From the NCBI RefSeq assembly GCF_902167145.1, contig NC_050101.1, positions 129,114,990-129,178,989 on the forward strand: DNA of 64,000 bases, read 5' to 3'. The DNA comes from Zea mays. Lineage: Eukaryota > Streptophyta > Magnoliopsida > Poales > Poaceae. How positions within the stretch are numbered: the first letter of the stretch is position 1; each line of letters begins with the position of its first letter. The notes beneath the pieces are model-generated. The model worked only from the letters and a program-made list of their open reading frames with translations, did not search any database and was not told where the DNA came from. A program made the translations under genes and the position numbers. Positions 8,666 to 19,783 of this stretch are shown piece after piece.

Positions 8666-11600
8666 TTAATCTTCTCTAAGTACAACTTCCGCAGCTTCGT
8701 TCAGGAGCCGATTAACAACTTCATCCATGATAGCTTCAGCCATCTTTTTAATTTCGTCGTCTCCTTTCGGGTGAGGGCCCGGAGACGCTTTAGTAGGATC
8801 TGAAGGAGGACAGGATACAGCTACATTGCTATTACAAATTGCGAACGAAGTTTAAAATCAAAAATTACAACACAATAAAAACCATTAGTTAATACCTATT
8901 TGCCCTTCGGGCTCTGTGCTTTTCTCAGCAGCCTCTGCTACTTTTCTAGCATCATGGATGCCCTTTTCGCTTTTTTGGATAATTTCTCAGGCCATTTCTC
9001 GACCACCATTATCCCAGACATCGGTGAAAAATTTTCCGCCAACCATGCTAGCTTCGACTGAAGGATCTTTCGCATCTTCGAAGGACAAGGTAGCTTCGGA
9101 TTGCGCTAAAATCTTTACATGCTCGCAGCCCTTTTTCTCCAAAATGGTGGCAATCCCCCTGGCACCCGAGAAAGCACATATGTCTCCGCGGCTATTTAAA
9201 ATTTCCTCAAAGGCCTCAGCTTCGTGATTAATCCATTCGATGGGACCTTCGGGGTTGCCTCTTGTAAAGTTTTGTTCGCTCGAGAATGCGCCGACGCTGG
9301 CGAAGCTAGCTTTCAACTTTTTAACACACTCCATAGATTTGTCATAGCATCTTTTCTTGGACGAACGAAGCTCTTCAACAGTTCCTTCTAAATGACTTGC
9401 CCATTGGTCGCTAAGTTCTCGCTTCGTTTCTTCAAGTATGCGTTCCTCTTTAGCTCTAGCCAGTTGTTTTCGAAGATCTTCAATTTCACGCTTCTGAGCC
9501 TCAGCTTGACCTTTAAAAGTAGCTTCGTCTTCTTTTATTCTATTTATCAATGAATGTAATATTTTATCTTTTTCGAGACCTTCGTTCCTTAGTTCAATTA
9601 CTTCGGAACGAAGGTTGTTCAGGGCTATAACGCACCCTTCGTCTTCGGCATCTTTTTGGGCCCTGAGGGCATTGCTAAGTATAAGGCCCTGCAAAGAAAA
9701 ATGTGTATGCGTCAATAAATCTAAGCAAACGAAAATTTTGGTCTCAAGAAAAAATACAAAGATCTCATTTTTTGCACCTTTAAGCTATTGTACGCCAAGC
9801 TGTCGGCCAGTTCGTTTTTCGACAGCACCGAGAGCCCGTCTTCTAGTGTTGGGAATCCGAAGCTCTTGCTCATCTCCCGACAGACAGAAATCTCCTTGCT
9901 GTCAGGGAGACAATACAAGAAGTCTTCTTCTCCGCTGCCGTTGAATATTAACGCCCCTTTTGGATACTTCAGTTTTTGGGCGTAAAGCTGGGCCTCTTGC
10001 TTTTCTTTTTCTGATAATTTTTTCCCCGAAGCATGTCGAACAATATAATCAAGGACTTTGGGGGACGCTTCAAGGGCAACAGCACTGATTTCTTCAACAA
10101 AAATGGGCTCCGTCATTTTTTCTTCCTCGGTTTCCAGGGACTTTACCTTCGTGGGTTCTGAAGGCCCAGCTTCAGCCTCAGTTTGTTGCTTTGGAGCTTG
10201 AATATCAGTTTGTTGCTTTGGAGCTTGAATATCAAAAAATTTAGTTTTCGCTTCGGAAGTTTCAACAGTTTTATTCGGAGTTGTGCTTTAGGACTTAATT
10301 GTCTCCAGAACATCTAGCACATTGACCATTCTTTTTCTTTTTGGGGTCACTGTTGGCCCCTTCTTAGTTCTTGCTGCTTCAATTTCTGCTGAAGGACTTA
10401 AAATTTCTGATATTTTTGATCCCTCAGTTGATCCTTTTGCTTCTTCCATCTTTTCTGTCGATGGCGCTTCGGCCATCTCTTTGGTTTCTGGTAATAAAAT
10501 CTTTGGTTCCTCCAATTCTATCGTTGTTGGCGTTTCGGCCATTTCTGCGACTTCTGGCAGCAAGGTTGGCTTTTCAGCTTCGGTGCCCGAAGAGGTCTCT
10601 CCGGTGAACTCAGGCACCGAGGCTGGTTCAATATAGCGTGGCCGATGTGTGAGGACCTTTATCCTTTTTCTTTTCGGTGCTGGCTCACTAGGAACAGCTG
10701 CAGCTTCTTCTTTCGCAGAAGTCGTGCCCTTTCTTTTCTGCCCTCGAATGGGATAACGATAGTCAGGGTAGACGAACCCGATTGTGTCGAACACTCGGTT
10801 CAGTCTTTTCTTTTTCCGGCCTCCGAAGGCTGCTGACAATGCAGTATCTTCGGCCTTTGAATAAACCCCAAGTAGTTCATCATTTAAATTTTCAATGCTT
10901 TTTAGCCAGTCATCATCTGGCTCTACGAATTTGTCTCCGAATTTGAAAGTATACTTCAGCCTGATAAGTCCACCTTCGTCAGCCTCCTTTATAGTCTCTT
11001 GTGGCATTTCCCATTTTTCCGCGAGCGGCCATACTCTGAAGGCAATATGCTCTTGGACCAAATCTCTCGTTCCAATAAAAGAACAAATAACTCTGAAGGC
11101 TCTCTGGCATTCTTCGGCAGCTTCATTCATTTCAACCTTCGGCCTCCGCAGGCCGAAGCTTTGCCAAATAGGGCGCATAATTATACCTTTAATATCTTCC
11201 CGTGTTTTCAGGTCATTCTTCACATAAAACCATTCTGTCATCCAGTCGTCGGGCCATCTCTTCCGAAAGGTTGGCACGGGACAGCTTGACCCAGATCGAG
11301 AAACGAAAATGTAGCAGCCAAAATTATTGTGATATTGTTCCTTACCCCAGGGTTTTGTCTCGTATGATAATTCGTGTATGTTGCAGAAACTTTTCGCATC
11401 AGGTTCCAGACCTTGGCTTCTCACGGCCCACACGAAGATATTCAGCCTTATGATTGCTTCGGGGGTAAGTTGATGAAGATAGACTTCAAACATTTTCAGC
11501 ACCTCTACGACAAAGCTGCTCAGGGGAAATCGTAGTCCAGCTTTCAAAAAGCTTCGAAACACTACGACTTCATTTTCCTCAGGGGACGGGCAAGTTTTCT

Positions 11601-11910
11601 CTCCTTCGTCGGCCCTCACAATAGATAAGTCCCGGAAATATCTTCCCCTCATGTTGACAAGATGATTTTCTTTGATACCTGATTTGCCAAAAACCGAATG
11701 GCTTGGTCGCCAGGGGCGATCTTCGGAGTCTTCACCACCACTATCCACATCATAACTGTCGCTGTCATCAGTATCTTCAGATAAACCTTCTAAAATCTCC
11801 TTGGTGATTTTTTCTGTATTGGTCTTCGACATTGCTATAAGAAACCCCAGATTTTTCTCTTCAGAGAGACTCAGCTTCATCTCGGCAGCAGCTTTCTTAT
11901 CTTCAGACAT
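8666..11910 (-). CDS. GYP-A antisense gene, three inferred exons, two nonsense codons
   Basis: Read on the - strand, three exons join in one frame: 11910-9778, 9688-8896 and 8820-8666. Inferred introns 9777-9689 (89 bp) and 8895-8821 (75 bp) have GT...AG ends and pyrimidine-rich acceptors. The product would be about 1026 residues apart from in-frame stops at 10290-10288 (TAA) and 8989-8987 (TGA). Residues about 90-240 (motifs GLRFPLSSFVVEVLKMF and LTPEAIIRLNIFVWAV) match the plant 'putative gypsy type transposon' family (Pfam Transposase_28, PF04195). Then come a basic KKKRLNR/KRKRIK region, a 9-codon direct repeat and a long coiled coil in exon 2. A TATA box lies about 145 bp upstream. The function of this family is unknown. 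I chose the ATG at 11910; a GTG four codons upstream is not a plausible start. The stops make this copy defective. Confidence 0.72.
10181..10234 (-). repeat. 27-bp in-frame tandem duplication in the antisense gene
   Basis: Two identical 27-bp units (10181-10207, 10208-10234) encode a 9-residue repeat rich in Gln and Lys. It lies between the first nonsense codon and the next conserved block. Confidence 0.85.
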
Positions 11911-12054
11911 CTTCGGGAACACTAAAAAACTGTTTTCAACACCAAAGCTTAAAAACTTAAAAAGCTAAGCAAGTCTTGGTGCGCAAGAGCTAAAAATTGA
12001 GTGAGCAAGAGCAGATGGCAAGAGAGCATACCAAATGAGCTTGCGGTATGCTCT

Positions 12055-12062
12055 TATTTATA
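12055..12062 (-). promoter_or_regulatory. Probable TATA box of the GYP-A antisense gene
   Basis: On the - strand the sequence reads GCGTATAAATAAGAGC. It is about 145 bp upstream of the antisense ATG at 11910 and outside the 3' LTR, so it would drive transcription opposite to the element RNA. Confidence 0.6.
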
Positions 12063-12220
12063 CGCCCAGTGCGTTGAAAATTGAAAGACCCTGTTTGTCA
12101 GTGAATGTTGCTATTCTAGCAAAGGGAAGGTGTTTTTTCGGACCTTCGGCTTAAGGCCTTCGTCCATGTCGCAATCTAAATTTATTATTATTCTAACAAA
12201 TTAATATTGCGAGGGGCTAC

Positions 12221-12633
12221 TGTTGGGGGCCTTCGGCTTCCGAAGGTCCTCAAAAACAAGATTTAATAGTGTTTCTGGAGTATAATGTGTGAATAGGTAT
12301 CCTCGGACTCGAGTCGATATCACAGTAGGAGAAGCCCAAATAATACGAAGGTTGATACAGCGCCGAAGATGTGAGCAGGAAAGCTTCGGCGTGGTAGCAG
12401 AAAAGGAAACCGACTTAAAGATGAAAAGGCCATTCAGACCTCGGTGGATTACTATAGAATTACTACCAAATGTAAAGGGCATGGATGTAATTTTGTATGG
12501 GCTGTGTCCCGTGCCTATAAATAGGTGAACAGTACCCCCGTACTGCGGACGCGGACTGGGCATTTGCTTTTGCGTCATGCTTGTACTCTCGCCTTTCTTT
12601 CAAGCTGAAGCATTTGAGAACAAGTCCCCAACA
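12221..12633 (+). repeat. GYP-A 3' LTR
   Basis: 413 bp, the same length as the 5' LTR, with four substitutions (all C to T or T to C). The PPT GCGAGGGGCTAC is at 12209-12220 and duplication GTTGA follows. Confidence 0.93.
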
Positions 12634-12638
12634 GTTGA

Positions 12639-13088
12639 AGATTTTGATGAGGCAATGGGGTTAAGGGGCCAAAATTGATCCCGTTTTGGTGTTTGATGCC
12701 AAAGGGGGAGAAAATAAGGCCAAAGCAATAAATGGATCAGCTACCACTTGAGAATTTTGAAAAAGTAGAGTTAGAGTTTTTGTTTGTCAAAATACTCTTG
12801 TTTGCTTCTTATTATCAAAAGTTAGTCTCTTGTGGGGAGAACGTGGATTATGAAAAATAGTGGGAGTTTTTGATACTGTGATCAATTTCTATTGGAACAA
12901 CTCTCTTTATGTCTCTACAAGTGTGTTTGACTTAGAGATAGGAAATTGAGTTTGATTTGCAAAAACAAACCAAGTGGTGGCAAAGAATGATCCATATATG
13001 CCAAATTTGAGTTCTTATTTGAATTGATTTTGTACTTGTTCTACTTGCTTTATGTTGTGTTGGCATTAATCACCAAAAAGGGGGAGAT
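12639..13088 (+). other. Sirevirus-1 3' non-coding region, right part, with PPT
   Basis: Continuation of 5344-5661 after GYP-A. No gene. Purine tracts AAAGGGGGAGAAAATAAGG (about 12703) and AAAAAGGGGGAGAT (13075-13088) are present; the latter abuts the 3' LTR and is the polypurine tract. The corresponding region of Sirevirus-2 is 22891-23685 on the opposite strand. Confidence 0.8.
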
Positions 13089-14334
13089 TGAAAGGGAAGT
13101 GTGCCCTTGGGCCATTTCTAAGTGTTTTGGTGATTTAGTGTCCAACACAAGTGCCTAAGTGTCAAATGGTGGACAAAGTACAAATCAAGTATAAAGGTAT
13201 GTTTCTCAGACTTAGTACATTGTTTTAGTGACTAATGTATTGTGTCTAAGTGCTGGAAACAGGAGAAATCGAATTGGAGAAGAGATGGCCTTGTTTTGCC
13301 AAAGCCAGTTCTGTCTGGGTGCACCGGACTGTCCGGTGGTGCACCGGACAGTGTCCGGTGGTGCACTAGACAGTGACCGGTGCACCAGGCTGGCTCAGGC
13401 GAACTTGCTGCTCTCGGGAAGAAATAAACGGCGTACGGCTATAATTCACCGGACTGTCCGGTGTGCACCGGACAGTGTCCGGTGAGCCAACGGTCGCCGG
13501 GCCAACGGTCGTCCGCTTAATCCGGGCGCGACGCGTGGCCGAGCCAACGGCTAGAAGGGGGCACCGGACTGTCCGGTGTGCACCGGACAGTGTCCGGTGC
13601 GCCAACGGCTCCAAGGCGCCAACGGTCGGCTTCGCCAAATAAGGAAAGAGATCCGCACCGGACAGTGTCCGGTGGTGCACCGGACTGTCCGGTGCGCCAG
13701 GCGACAGAAGGCAAGAAATGCCTTCCTGGAATGCACTCAACGGCTCCTAGCTGCCTTGGGGCTATAAAAGGGACCCCTAGGCGCATGGAGGAGAAACCAA
13801 GCATTCTTGATCACTCACACTCCATTCTTGTGCACTTGTTCGACATTCTAGTGATTTGAGCTCCGTTCTAGTGTGCTAGTCTTTTGAGCTTAAGTCTGGG
13901 ACTTGTGTGTGCATATTTGCTGTGATCTTTGTGTCTTGTGTGAGTTGCTAATCCCTTCCTTACTCTGTGCTTCTTTGTGAACATCTTTGTAAGGGCGAGA
14001 GACTCCAAGTTGTGGAGATTCCTCGCAAACGGGATATAGAAAAGAAAAGCAAACACCGTGGAATTCAAGTGGGTCTTTGGACCGCTTGAGAGGGGTTGAT
14101 TGCAACCCTCATCCGTTGGACGCCACAACGTGGAAGTAGGCAAGTGTTGTACTTGGCCGAACCACGGGATAAACCACTGTGTCTACCTGTGTTGATTCTC
14201 TTGTGGTTATTGTGTTTCGCTAAGACTCTTCTCTAGCCACTTGGCAATATTGTGCTAACGCTTAACCAAGTTTTTGTGGCATTAAGTTCAAGTTTTACAG
14301 GATCACCTATTCACCCCCCCTCTAGGTGCTCTCA
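13089..14334 (+). repeat. Sirevirus-1 3' LTR
   Basis: 1246 bp, TGAAAGGG...CTCTCA, followed by ACTTC. It retains the segment missing from the 5' LTR. Confidence 0.93.
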
Positions 14335-14339
14335 ACTTC

Positions 14340-14771
14340 GTTCGCTACACTAAATACGAGACAACCAGATAGCTCGTACCACCACGAGAACGCATGGCTT
14401 CACCCTAGGTAGAATGCTGGTTTTACTCTTGCCTTATGGCTCCTTCCCAAGGAAGCCACCACTGGTCAACCCCTCTCTCGGTCTATAAAAGGAAAGGGTT
14501 GGCCACCAGGCAAGGGGGTTGCATAGAAGACAACCGAGTGACCCCGAACGCCTTCAGGCAGAGCACCCACAAGGATGAAAAAGAGGAGGAAGAACGCCAC
14601 GAGGACTAGGAGGCCGGAGCCCCGTCACCGAGCCAAGACTTAGCTAGGACTCCACCTTGTAGATTCTAAAGCTCCACTTCCACCTTGAAAAAGAGACTTG
14701 GGAGCCTCTCCTCTCTCTCTCTCTCACCCACTTGTAACCCCTACTACGAGTTTTGATCATCCATGGTGCCG
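14340..14771 (+). repeat. Right half of the interrupted LTR-like sequence
   Basis: Continues 736-1225 after the Sirevirus-1 insertion. It contains CTATAAAAGG (about 14484-14493), a downstream leader-like sequence, a (CT)n run near 14710-14727 and ACTTGTAACCCCTACTACGAG, a layout seen near the R-U5 end of many maize gypsy LTRs. It is cut at 14776 by GYP-B. The family is not identified. Confidence 0.5.
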
Positions 14772-14776
14772 GTAGC

Positions 14777-16335
14777 TGTCGGCGTCTCGAGACCGGGGGG
14801 TCCCTCAGGCCGACGAGTGAGTGTGCCGCGTGCCCCAGCCCAGATGGGTCGAGCGCGTGGGCGAGCGCGAAGGGGGGAAGCGAGGTGGCAGGAGACGGGC
14901 GTGAGAGAGGTGGAAATCCCGCGGCCTTCGTGTTCGTCCCGCGCCCAGGTCGGGTGCGCTTGCAGTAGGGGGTTACAAGCGTCCATGCGGGTGAGGGAAG
15001 CGAGCGGCCCCAAGAGAGTGCCTGCCCCGTCCTCGTCCCCGCGCGGCCGACCTTCTCTAAGAAGGCCCTGGTCCTTCCTTTTATAGGCGTAAGGAGAGGA
15101 TCCAGGTGTACAATGGGGGTGTAGCAGAGTGCTACGTGTCTAGCGGGGGAGAGCTAGCGCCCTAAGTACATGCCAATGTGGCAGCCGGAGAGATCTTGGC
15201 ACCCTGCTGGTGTGATGTCGTGGCTGTCGGAGGAGCAACGGAGCCTGGCGGAGGGACAGCTGTCGGAGCGGTTGAGTCCTTGCTGACGTCCCCCTACTTC
15301 CGTAAGGGAGCTGAGAGCCGCCATCGTCACAGGGCTAGCGAGGCGCCATCATTGCCTATCTGGTGGAGACAGCCAGATGGGACTCCGGTCTTGTTCTCTG
15401 CGGCCCGAGTCGGCTCGGGGTAGGGTGATGATGGCGCTTCCTGTTGATGTGGCGGGCCTGTGCCCTAGGTCGGGCGACGTGGAGGCTCCTCCGAAGCCGG
15501 GGTCAAGTCTGTCTTCCATGGCCGAGGCCGAGCCCGAGCTCCTGGGTCGGGCGAGGCGGAGGTCGTTCGGCAGAGGCCAGGGCGGAGTCCGAGCCCTGGG
15601 GTCGGGCGAAGCGGAGTTCGTCGTCTTCTGGGGCTGAGCCCGAGTCCGAGCCCTGGGTCGGGCGGAGCGGAGTTCGCCGTCTTCCGGGGCCTTAGCCTGA
15701 GTCCGAGCCCTGGGTCGGGCGGAGCGGAGTTCGCCGTTTTCCGGGGCCTTAGCCCGTGTCCGAGCCCTGGGTCGGGCGGAGCGGAGTTCGCCGTCTTCCG
15801 GGGCTTAGCCCGAGTCCGAGCCCTGGGTTGGGCGGAGCTTCCTATGGCGCCTTTGGCAAGGCCTGGCTTCCTGTCAGCATCACTCTGTCAAGTGGCGCTG
15901 CAGTCGAAGTGGCGCAGGCGGCGCTGTCCTTCTGTCAGACCAGTCAGTGGAGCGGCGAAGTGACGGCGGTCACTTCGGCTCTGCCGGAGGGCGCGTGTCA
16001 GAATAAAGGTGTCAGGCCACCTTTGCGTTAAATGCTCCTGCAATTTGGTTGGTCGGTGCGGCGATTTAGTCAGGGTTGCTTCTTAGCGAAGGCAAGGCCT
16101 CAGGCGAGCCGGAGATGTGTCCGCCGTTAAAAAGGGGGCCTCGGGCGAGACGGAAACCCCTCGGGGTCGGCTGCCCTTGCCCGAGGCTAGGCTCGGGTGA
16201 GGCGTGATCGAGTCGCTCGTATGGACCGATCCCTGACTTAATCGCACCCATCAAGCCTCTGCAGCTTTATGCTGATGGGGGTTACCAGCTGAGAATTAGG
16301 CGTCTTGAGGGTACCCCTAATTATGGTCCCCGACA
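14777..16335 (-). repeat. GYP-B 3' LTR (LTR-A)
   Basis: On the - strand starts TGTCGGGGACCATAATTAGG and ends GACGCCGACA. A TATAAAAGG lies at about 15078-15086 (- strand). Five tandem copies of a 57-bp unit lie at 15587-15840. GTAGC occurs on both sides (14772-14776, 16336-16340), the right-hand copy being part of the PPT. Confidence 0.9.
15587..15850. repeat. 57-bp tandem repeat in GYP-B LTR
   Basis: The word GTCCGAGCCCTGGG recurs at 15587, 15644, 15701, 15758 and 15814, a 57-bp period, each copy continuing through CGGGCGGAGCGGAGTTCGCC. LTR-B carries the same array at about 34810-35050. Confidence 0.9.
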
Positions 16336-18463
16336 GTAGCCCCCGAGCCTCGAAGGGAGTGTTAGCACTCGCTTGGAGGCTTTCGTCGCACTTTTTTGCA
16401 AGGGGACCAGCCTTTCTCGGTTGCATTTTGTTCCGGTGGGTGCGCGCGAGCGCACCCGCCGGGTGTAGCCCCCGAGGCCTCGGAGGAGTGATTTCACTCC
16501 TTCGAGGTCTTAATGCCTTGCGTAATGCTTCGGCTGGTCTGGTTGTTCCCTCATGCGAGCAGGCCGTAGCCCGGGTGCACGGTCGGGGCCCAAGTTCTCG
16601 GGCTGGTATGTTGACGCTGTCAACGGTTCGGCCGGAGCCGGGTTTGCGAGAGCAGCCCCCGAGCCTCCGCACAGGGCGAGAGGGCGATCAGGGACAGACT
16701 CGGCTTTTTTACATACGCCCCTACGTCGCCTTTCCGCAAGGCGGAGGGGGGGAGAGCGCCATGTTACCCTCGATGGGCACCGAACATGGTGTCTCCGGTG
16801 AGCTGCAAGCGGGTAATCCGAGTGGACGTCCGTGCCCCGTTCGTTGGGGGTCGGCTAGGGGCCCAGAGGCACGCCCAAAAGTACCTGCGGGTGATCTGCC
16901 GGACCCGGTCCCCTGGCGATGGGGTCCGAGGGCTCGATGCCTCCCTCCGATGGGATTCCATTACAAGATCGCTCCCGCTGGTCTCGGAAATGTCCTAGGG
17001 TACCTCGGGAGCGCAGCCCGAGCCTTGGTTATGTATCGAACGTACCCCTGGTCATCCCTCGCTCGGCGTCTGAGGCGACTGTGAACCCTTCGAGGGCCAG
17101 CCTTCGAACCCCTGATCAGTAATGGGCGCGGAGCCCGAGTAGCCTGAGGCGGCCGTGGAGCCCTTCGGGGGGCCGGCCTTCGAACCTCTGATCAGTAGTG
17201 GGTGTAGGGCCCACGCGATCTGAGGCGGCTGTTGAACCCTTCGGGGGGCCAGCCTTCGAACCTCTGGTCAGTAAGGAGGCTCGGAGCCTAGTTCCTTCAC
17301 GGGGAAGGATCCCTTTCGGGGTATCCCCCTTTCCCGGTCCCTGTTGCAAGAGATAGAGAAAAAGGAAAAAAAGGAAAAGGATTCGAAATCGAACGACGTG
17401 GCGTACCTTTTCTGGCGCGGTTATTACGGCGAAGGCGAAGCGTCGCCCGCTGCTCTTGCCAGAAACGCCGCCTGTCCAGCCGCGGAGTTAATGCGACGGG
17501 GCGAGTAGTTGGCGGGACCGACGTCGGAGTTGATCAGCCGAGGCCTCAAGTCGGGCTGGCGCCCTTGGAAGATGGTTGGCCGAGGCCCCAGGGGTAACCG
17601 GCCGAGCCGCCTGCTCGGGCCGGATTCCCGGAGAAGTCCTTGGCAGCGATTGCCCGAGCGTGGTGAAGACGTCGTCCTTCGGAGCGGAGATCCTCGGACC
17701 GCGTCGCCGTCCGAGGCTAGGTCGGGCCTCGCCGAAGGTGTCGTCGATGCCGAGGGTGTTGCTGCCCCCTTCCAGCGTCAAGACCCGAGCCTGCAGGGTC
17801 AAAGTGTCTTGTAGCGTGTGCCTTCTGCAGCCGCCGAGGCCAGAACACACACCCTCGCTGCGTTGTAAAGCTGCGTCTCTTTTCCTCTTGTTTCGAGTAT
17901 CTAGACTTTTTGTCGGTAACAGGGATGTTTGTGCGAGCGAGAGTTGCTTCTCGCGGAAGGTGATGAGTGAGGTATCCGTATCCCGGAGGCGTGGGAGTCC
18001 CTCGGCTCGGTCGGCCTTGCCGCTTACGCGTACTTTCACCCGTCCATGAGGCCCTGTCACCGACTCGGTCGAGAAGGCTCGAAGGATCACTTCGGCAGAA
18101 GGGCTTCCGAACGTAAAGACTTGTTCGATCCGCGGAGCCACTTTATCCGAACGCGAGTTACTTATCGCAGAAGGTGATGAGTGAGGTATCCGTATCCCGG
18201 AGGCGTAGGAGTCCCTCGGCTCGGTCAGCCTTGGCTGCTTACATGTACTCTGTCGTTTCCAGGACCCACTTTTCGAAGTAGTCAAAAAGCACGAAAGATA
18301 TTCTGGTAAAAGAGATCTTTTTTCGAGGAAAATTTTGACGCAGAGGGGGTTTCCCCCCTTTTAGCCCCCGAGGGAGGGTCGGGCTTTGCCGAGGCGAGGC
18401 CGACCCTTCCTTGTTGACTAAACTTTGCGTGGGTGCGAGGTATATGAACAACTTGGAAACATC
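16336..18463 (-). other. GYP-B 3' non-coding region with PPT and repeats
   Basis: Downstream of the integrase stop (- strand sense). The PPT, read on the - strand as GGCTCGGGGGCTAC, abuts LTR-A. Three copies of a 74-76-bp unit starting CTGAGGCG lie at 17070, 17144 and 17220. Two diverged copies of an about 85-bp block (AAGGTGATGAGTGAGGTATC...) lie at about 17935-18020 and 18150-18235. Long GC-rich frames exist here but none resembles a known protein. Confidence 0.7.
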
Positions 18464-19783
18464 TTAAGGGTAGAAGCGACGTAGCTGTTGGATGTTCCAG
18501 GCGTTGCCGTAGACCTCGCCTTGACTGTTGGCCAGCTTGTACGTTCCGGGCTTCAGAACTTTGGCGATGACGAATGGCCCCTCCCAGGGGGGCGTGAGCT
18601 TGTGCCTCCCTCGGGTGTCTTGCCGCAGCCGAAGTACCAGGTCGCCCACCTGGAGGTCCCGGGGTCGGACCCCTCGGGCGTGGTAGCGTCGCAGGGACTG
18701 CTGATACCGCGCCGAGTGTAGTAAGGCCCTGTCCCGAGCCTCTTCCAACTGGTCCAGCGAGTCTTCTCGGCTAGCTTGGTTGCTTTGATCGTCATAGGCC
18801 CTCGTCCTCGGGGAGCCATATTCCAGGTCAGTGGGCAAGACGGCCTCGGCCCCGTAGACCAGGAAGAACGGCGTGAAACCCGTGGCTCGACTCGGCGTTG
18901 TCCTCAGGCTCCAGACCACCGAGGGGAGTTCCTTCATCCATCGCTTGTCGAACTTGTTGAGGTCGTTGTAAATCCGAGGCTTGAGCCCTTGTAGAATCAT
19001 GTCGTTGGCACGCTCTACTTGCCCATTCGTCATGGGATGAGCCACGGCGGCCCAGTCCACCCGGATGTGGTGATCCTTGCAAAAATCCAAGAATTTTCTG
19101 CCGGTGAACTGGGTGCCGTTGTCGGTGATGATGGAGTTTGGGACCCCGAAGCGATGGATGATGTTGGTGAAGAATGCCACCGCCTGCTCGGACCTGATGC
19201 TGTTCAGGGGTCGGACCTCGATCCACTTGGAGAATTTGTCGATGGCGACCAGCAGGTGCGTGTAGCCCCCGGGCGCCTTCTGCAAGGGACCGACGAGGTC
19301 CAGACCCCACACAGCAAAGGGCCAGGTGATGGGTATCGTCTGCAGAGCCTGAGTGGGCAGGTGGGTCTGCTTCGCATAGAATTGACACCCTTCGCAGGTG
19401 CGGACAATTCTAGTAGCGTCGGCCACCGCCGTTGGCCAGTAGAAGCCTTGCCGGAAAGCATTCCTGACGAGGGCTCGAGGCGCTGCGTGATGGCCGCAAG
19501 CCCCCGAGTGTATCTCTTGCAGGAGTTCCTGACCTTCGGCGATGGAGATGCATCGCTGGAGGATGCCCGAGGGACTGCGGTGGTAGAGCTCCTGCTCATC
19601 GCCCAGCAAGACGAATGACTTGGCGCGTCGCGCTACCCGCCGAGCCTCGGCTTGGTCGAGGGGTAGCTCTCCTTGGCGGAGATATTGCAGGTACGGGGTC
19701 TACCAATCTCGATCAGGCGTGGCCCCGCTCCGCTCCTCCTCGATGTGCAGCGCCTCGCCCTCGGGGGCTGAGGGTACCTCGGG
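18464..19783 (-). pseudogene. GYP-B integrase
   Basis: Same frame as the upstream RT, resuming after a TAG at 19786-19784; a second TAG is at 19702-19700. From 19609 on, the frame is open. It shows the zinc-binding H...H...CEGCQFYAK, then the core with GLDLVGP, ITDNGTQF and NGQVERAND, which supply the DDE triad, and a C-terminal region (QVGDLVLRLR, GPFVIAKVL) typical of gypsy integrases without a chromodomain. It would insert element cDNA. The two stops cut it off from the rest of pol. Confidence 0.88.

Larger units (their letters stand above)
5662..12633 (+). mobile_element. GYP-A: pol-less gypsy-type LTR element with sense gag and antisense gene
   Basis: Two 413-bp LTRs (5662-6074, 12221-12633) start TGTTGGGGGCC and end CCCCAACA. 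GTTGA flanks both sides (5657-5661, 12634-12638). The 5' LTR is followed by a TTGGCGCCCACC primer-site candidate and the 3' LTR is preceded by GCGAGGGGCTAC as PPT. Inside are a gag (6149-7666), a repeat/hairpin region and a long gene on the opposite strand (11910-8666). No protease, RT, RNase H or integrase is present. The LTRs differ at four sites, all C/T. Antisense genes of this type are known in Tat-lineage elements such as Grande (gene 23). Mobilisation must have been in trans. Confidence 0.93.
1226..14334 (+). mobile_element. Sirevirus-1: Ty1/copia LTR retrotransposon, internally deleted, carrying GYP-A
   Basis: Boundaries are set by LTRs 1226-2427 and 13089-14334 and by the duplication ACTTC at 1221-1225 and 14335-14339. 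A tRNA-Met-type primer site follows the 5' LTR, and a purine-rich tract ending AAAAAGGGGGAGAT precedes the 3' LTR. Several further GGGGGAGA tracts in the 3' non-coding part (5469, 12705) are a known Sirevirus signature. Without GYP-A it is about 6.1 kb, against 8.95 kb for its relative Sirevirus-2, because about 2.75 kb of gag-protease-integrase is deleted. LTRs differ at roughly 14 sites by eye plus small indels. It is non-autonomous. Confidence 0.93.

Noticed and set aside
13366..13740. Overlapping open frames on both strands in the Sirevirus LTRs, also at 1464-1763, 22119-22551 and 29825-30257
   Set aside because: They consist of translated palindromes (repeated RTVRC/DCPV-like strings), occur on both strands in every LTR and match no protein; they are by-products of the palindrome array.
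14777..16335. LTR-A as a solo LTR with duplication GTAGC
   Set aside because: The right-hand GTAGC is part of the PPT, and GYP-B integrase, RT, gag, primer site and LTR-B follow in proper order, so LTR-A is the 3' LTR of a full element.
16305..17084. 259-codon frame on the + strand
   Set aside because: Antisense to the GYP-B 3' region and LTR, GC-rich, no domain.
17488..18285. 265-codon frame on the - strand in GYP-B
   Set aside because: It lies in the GC-rich 3' non-coding part across a diverged repeat and has no recognisable domain; probably chance.
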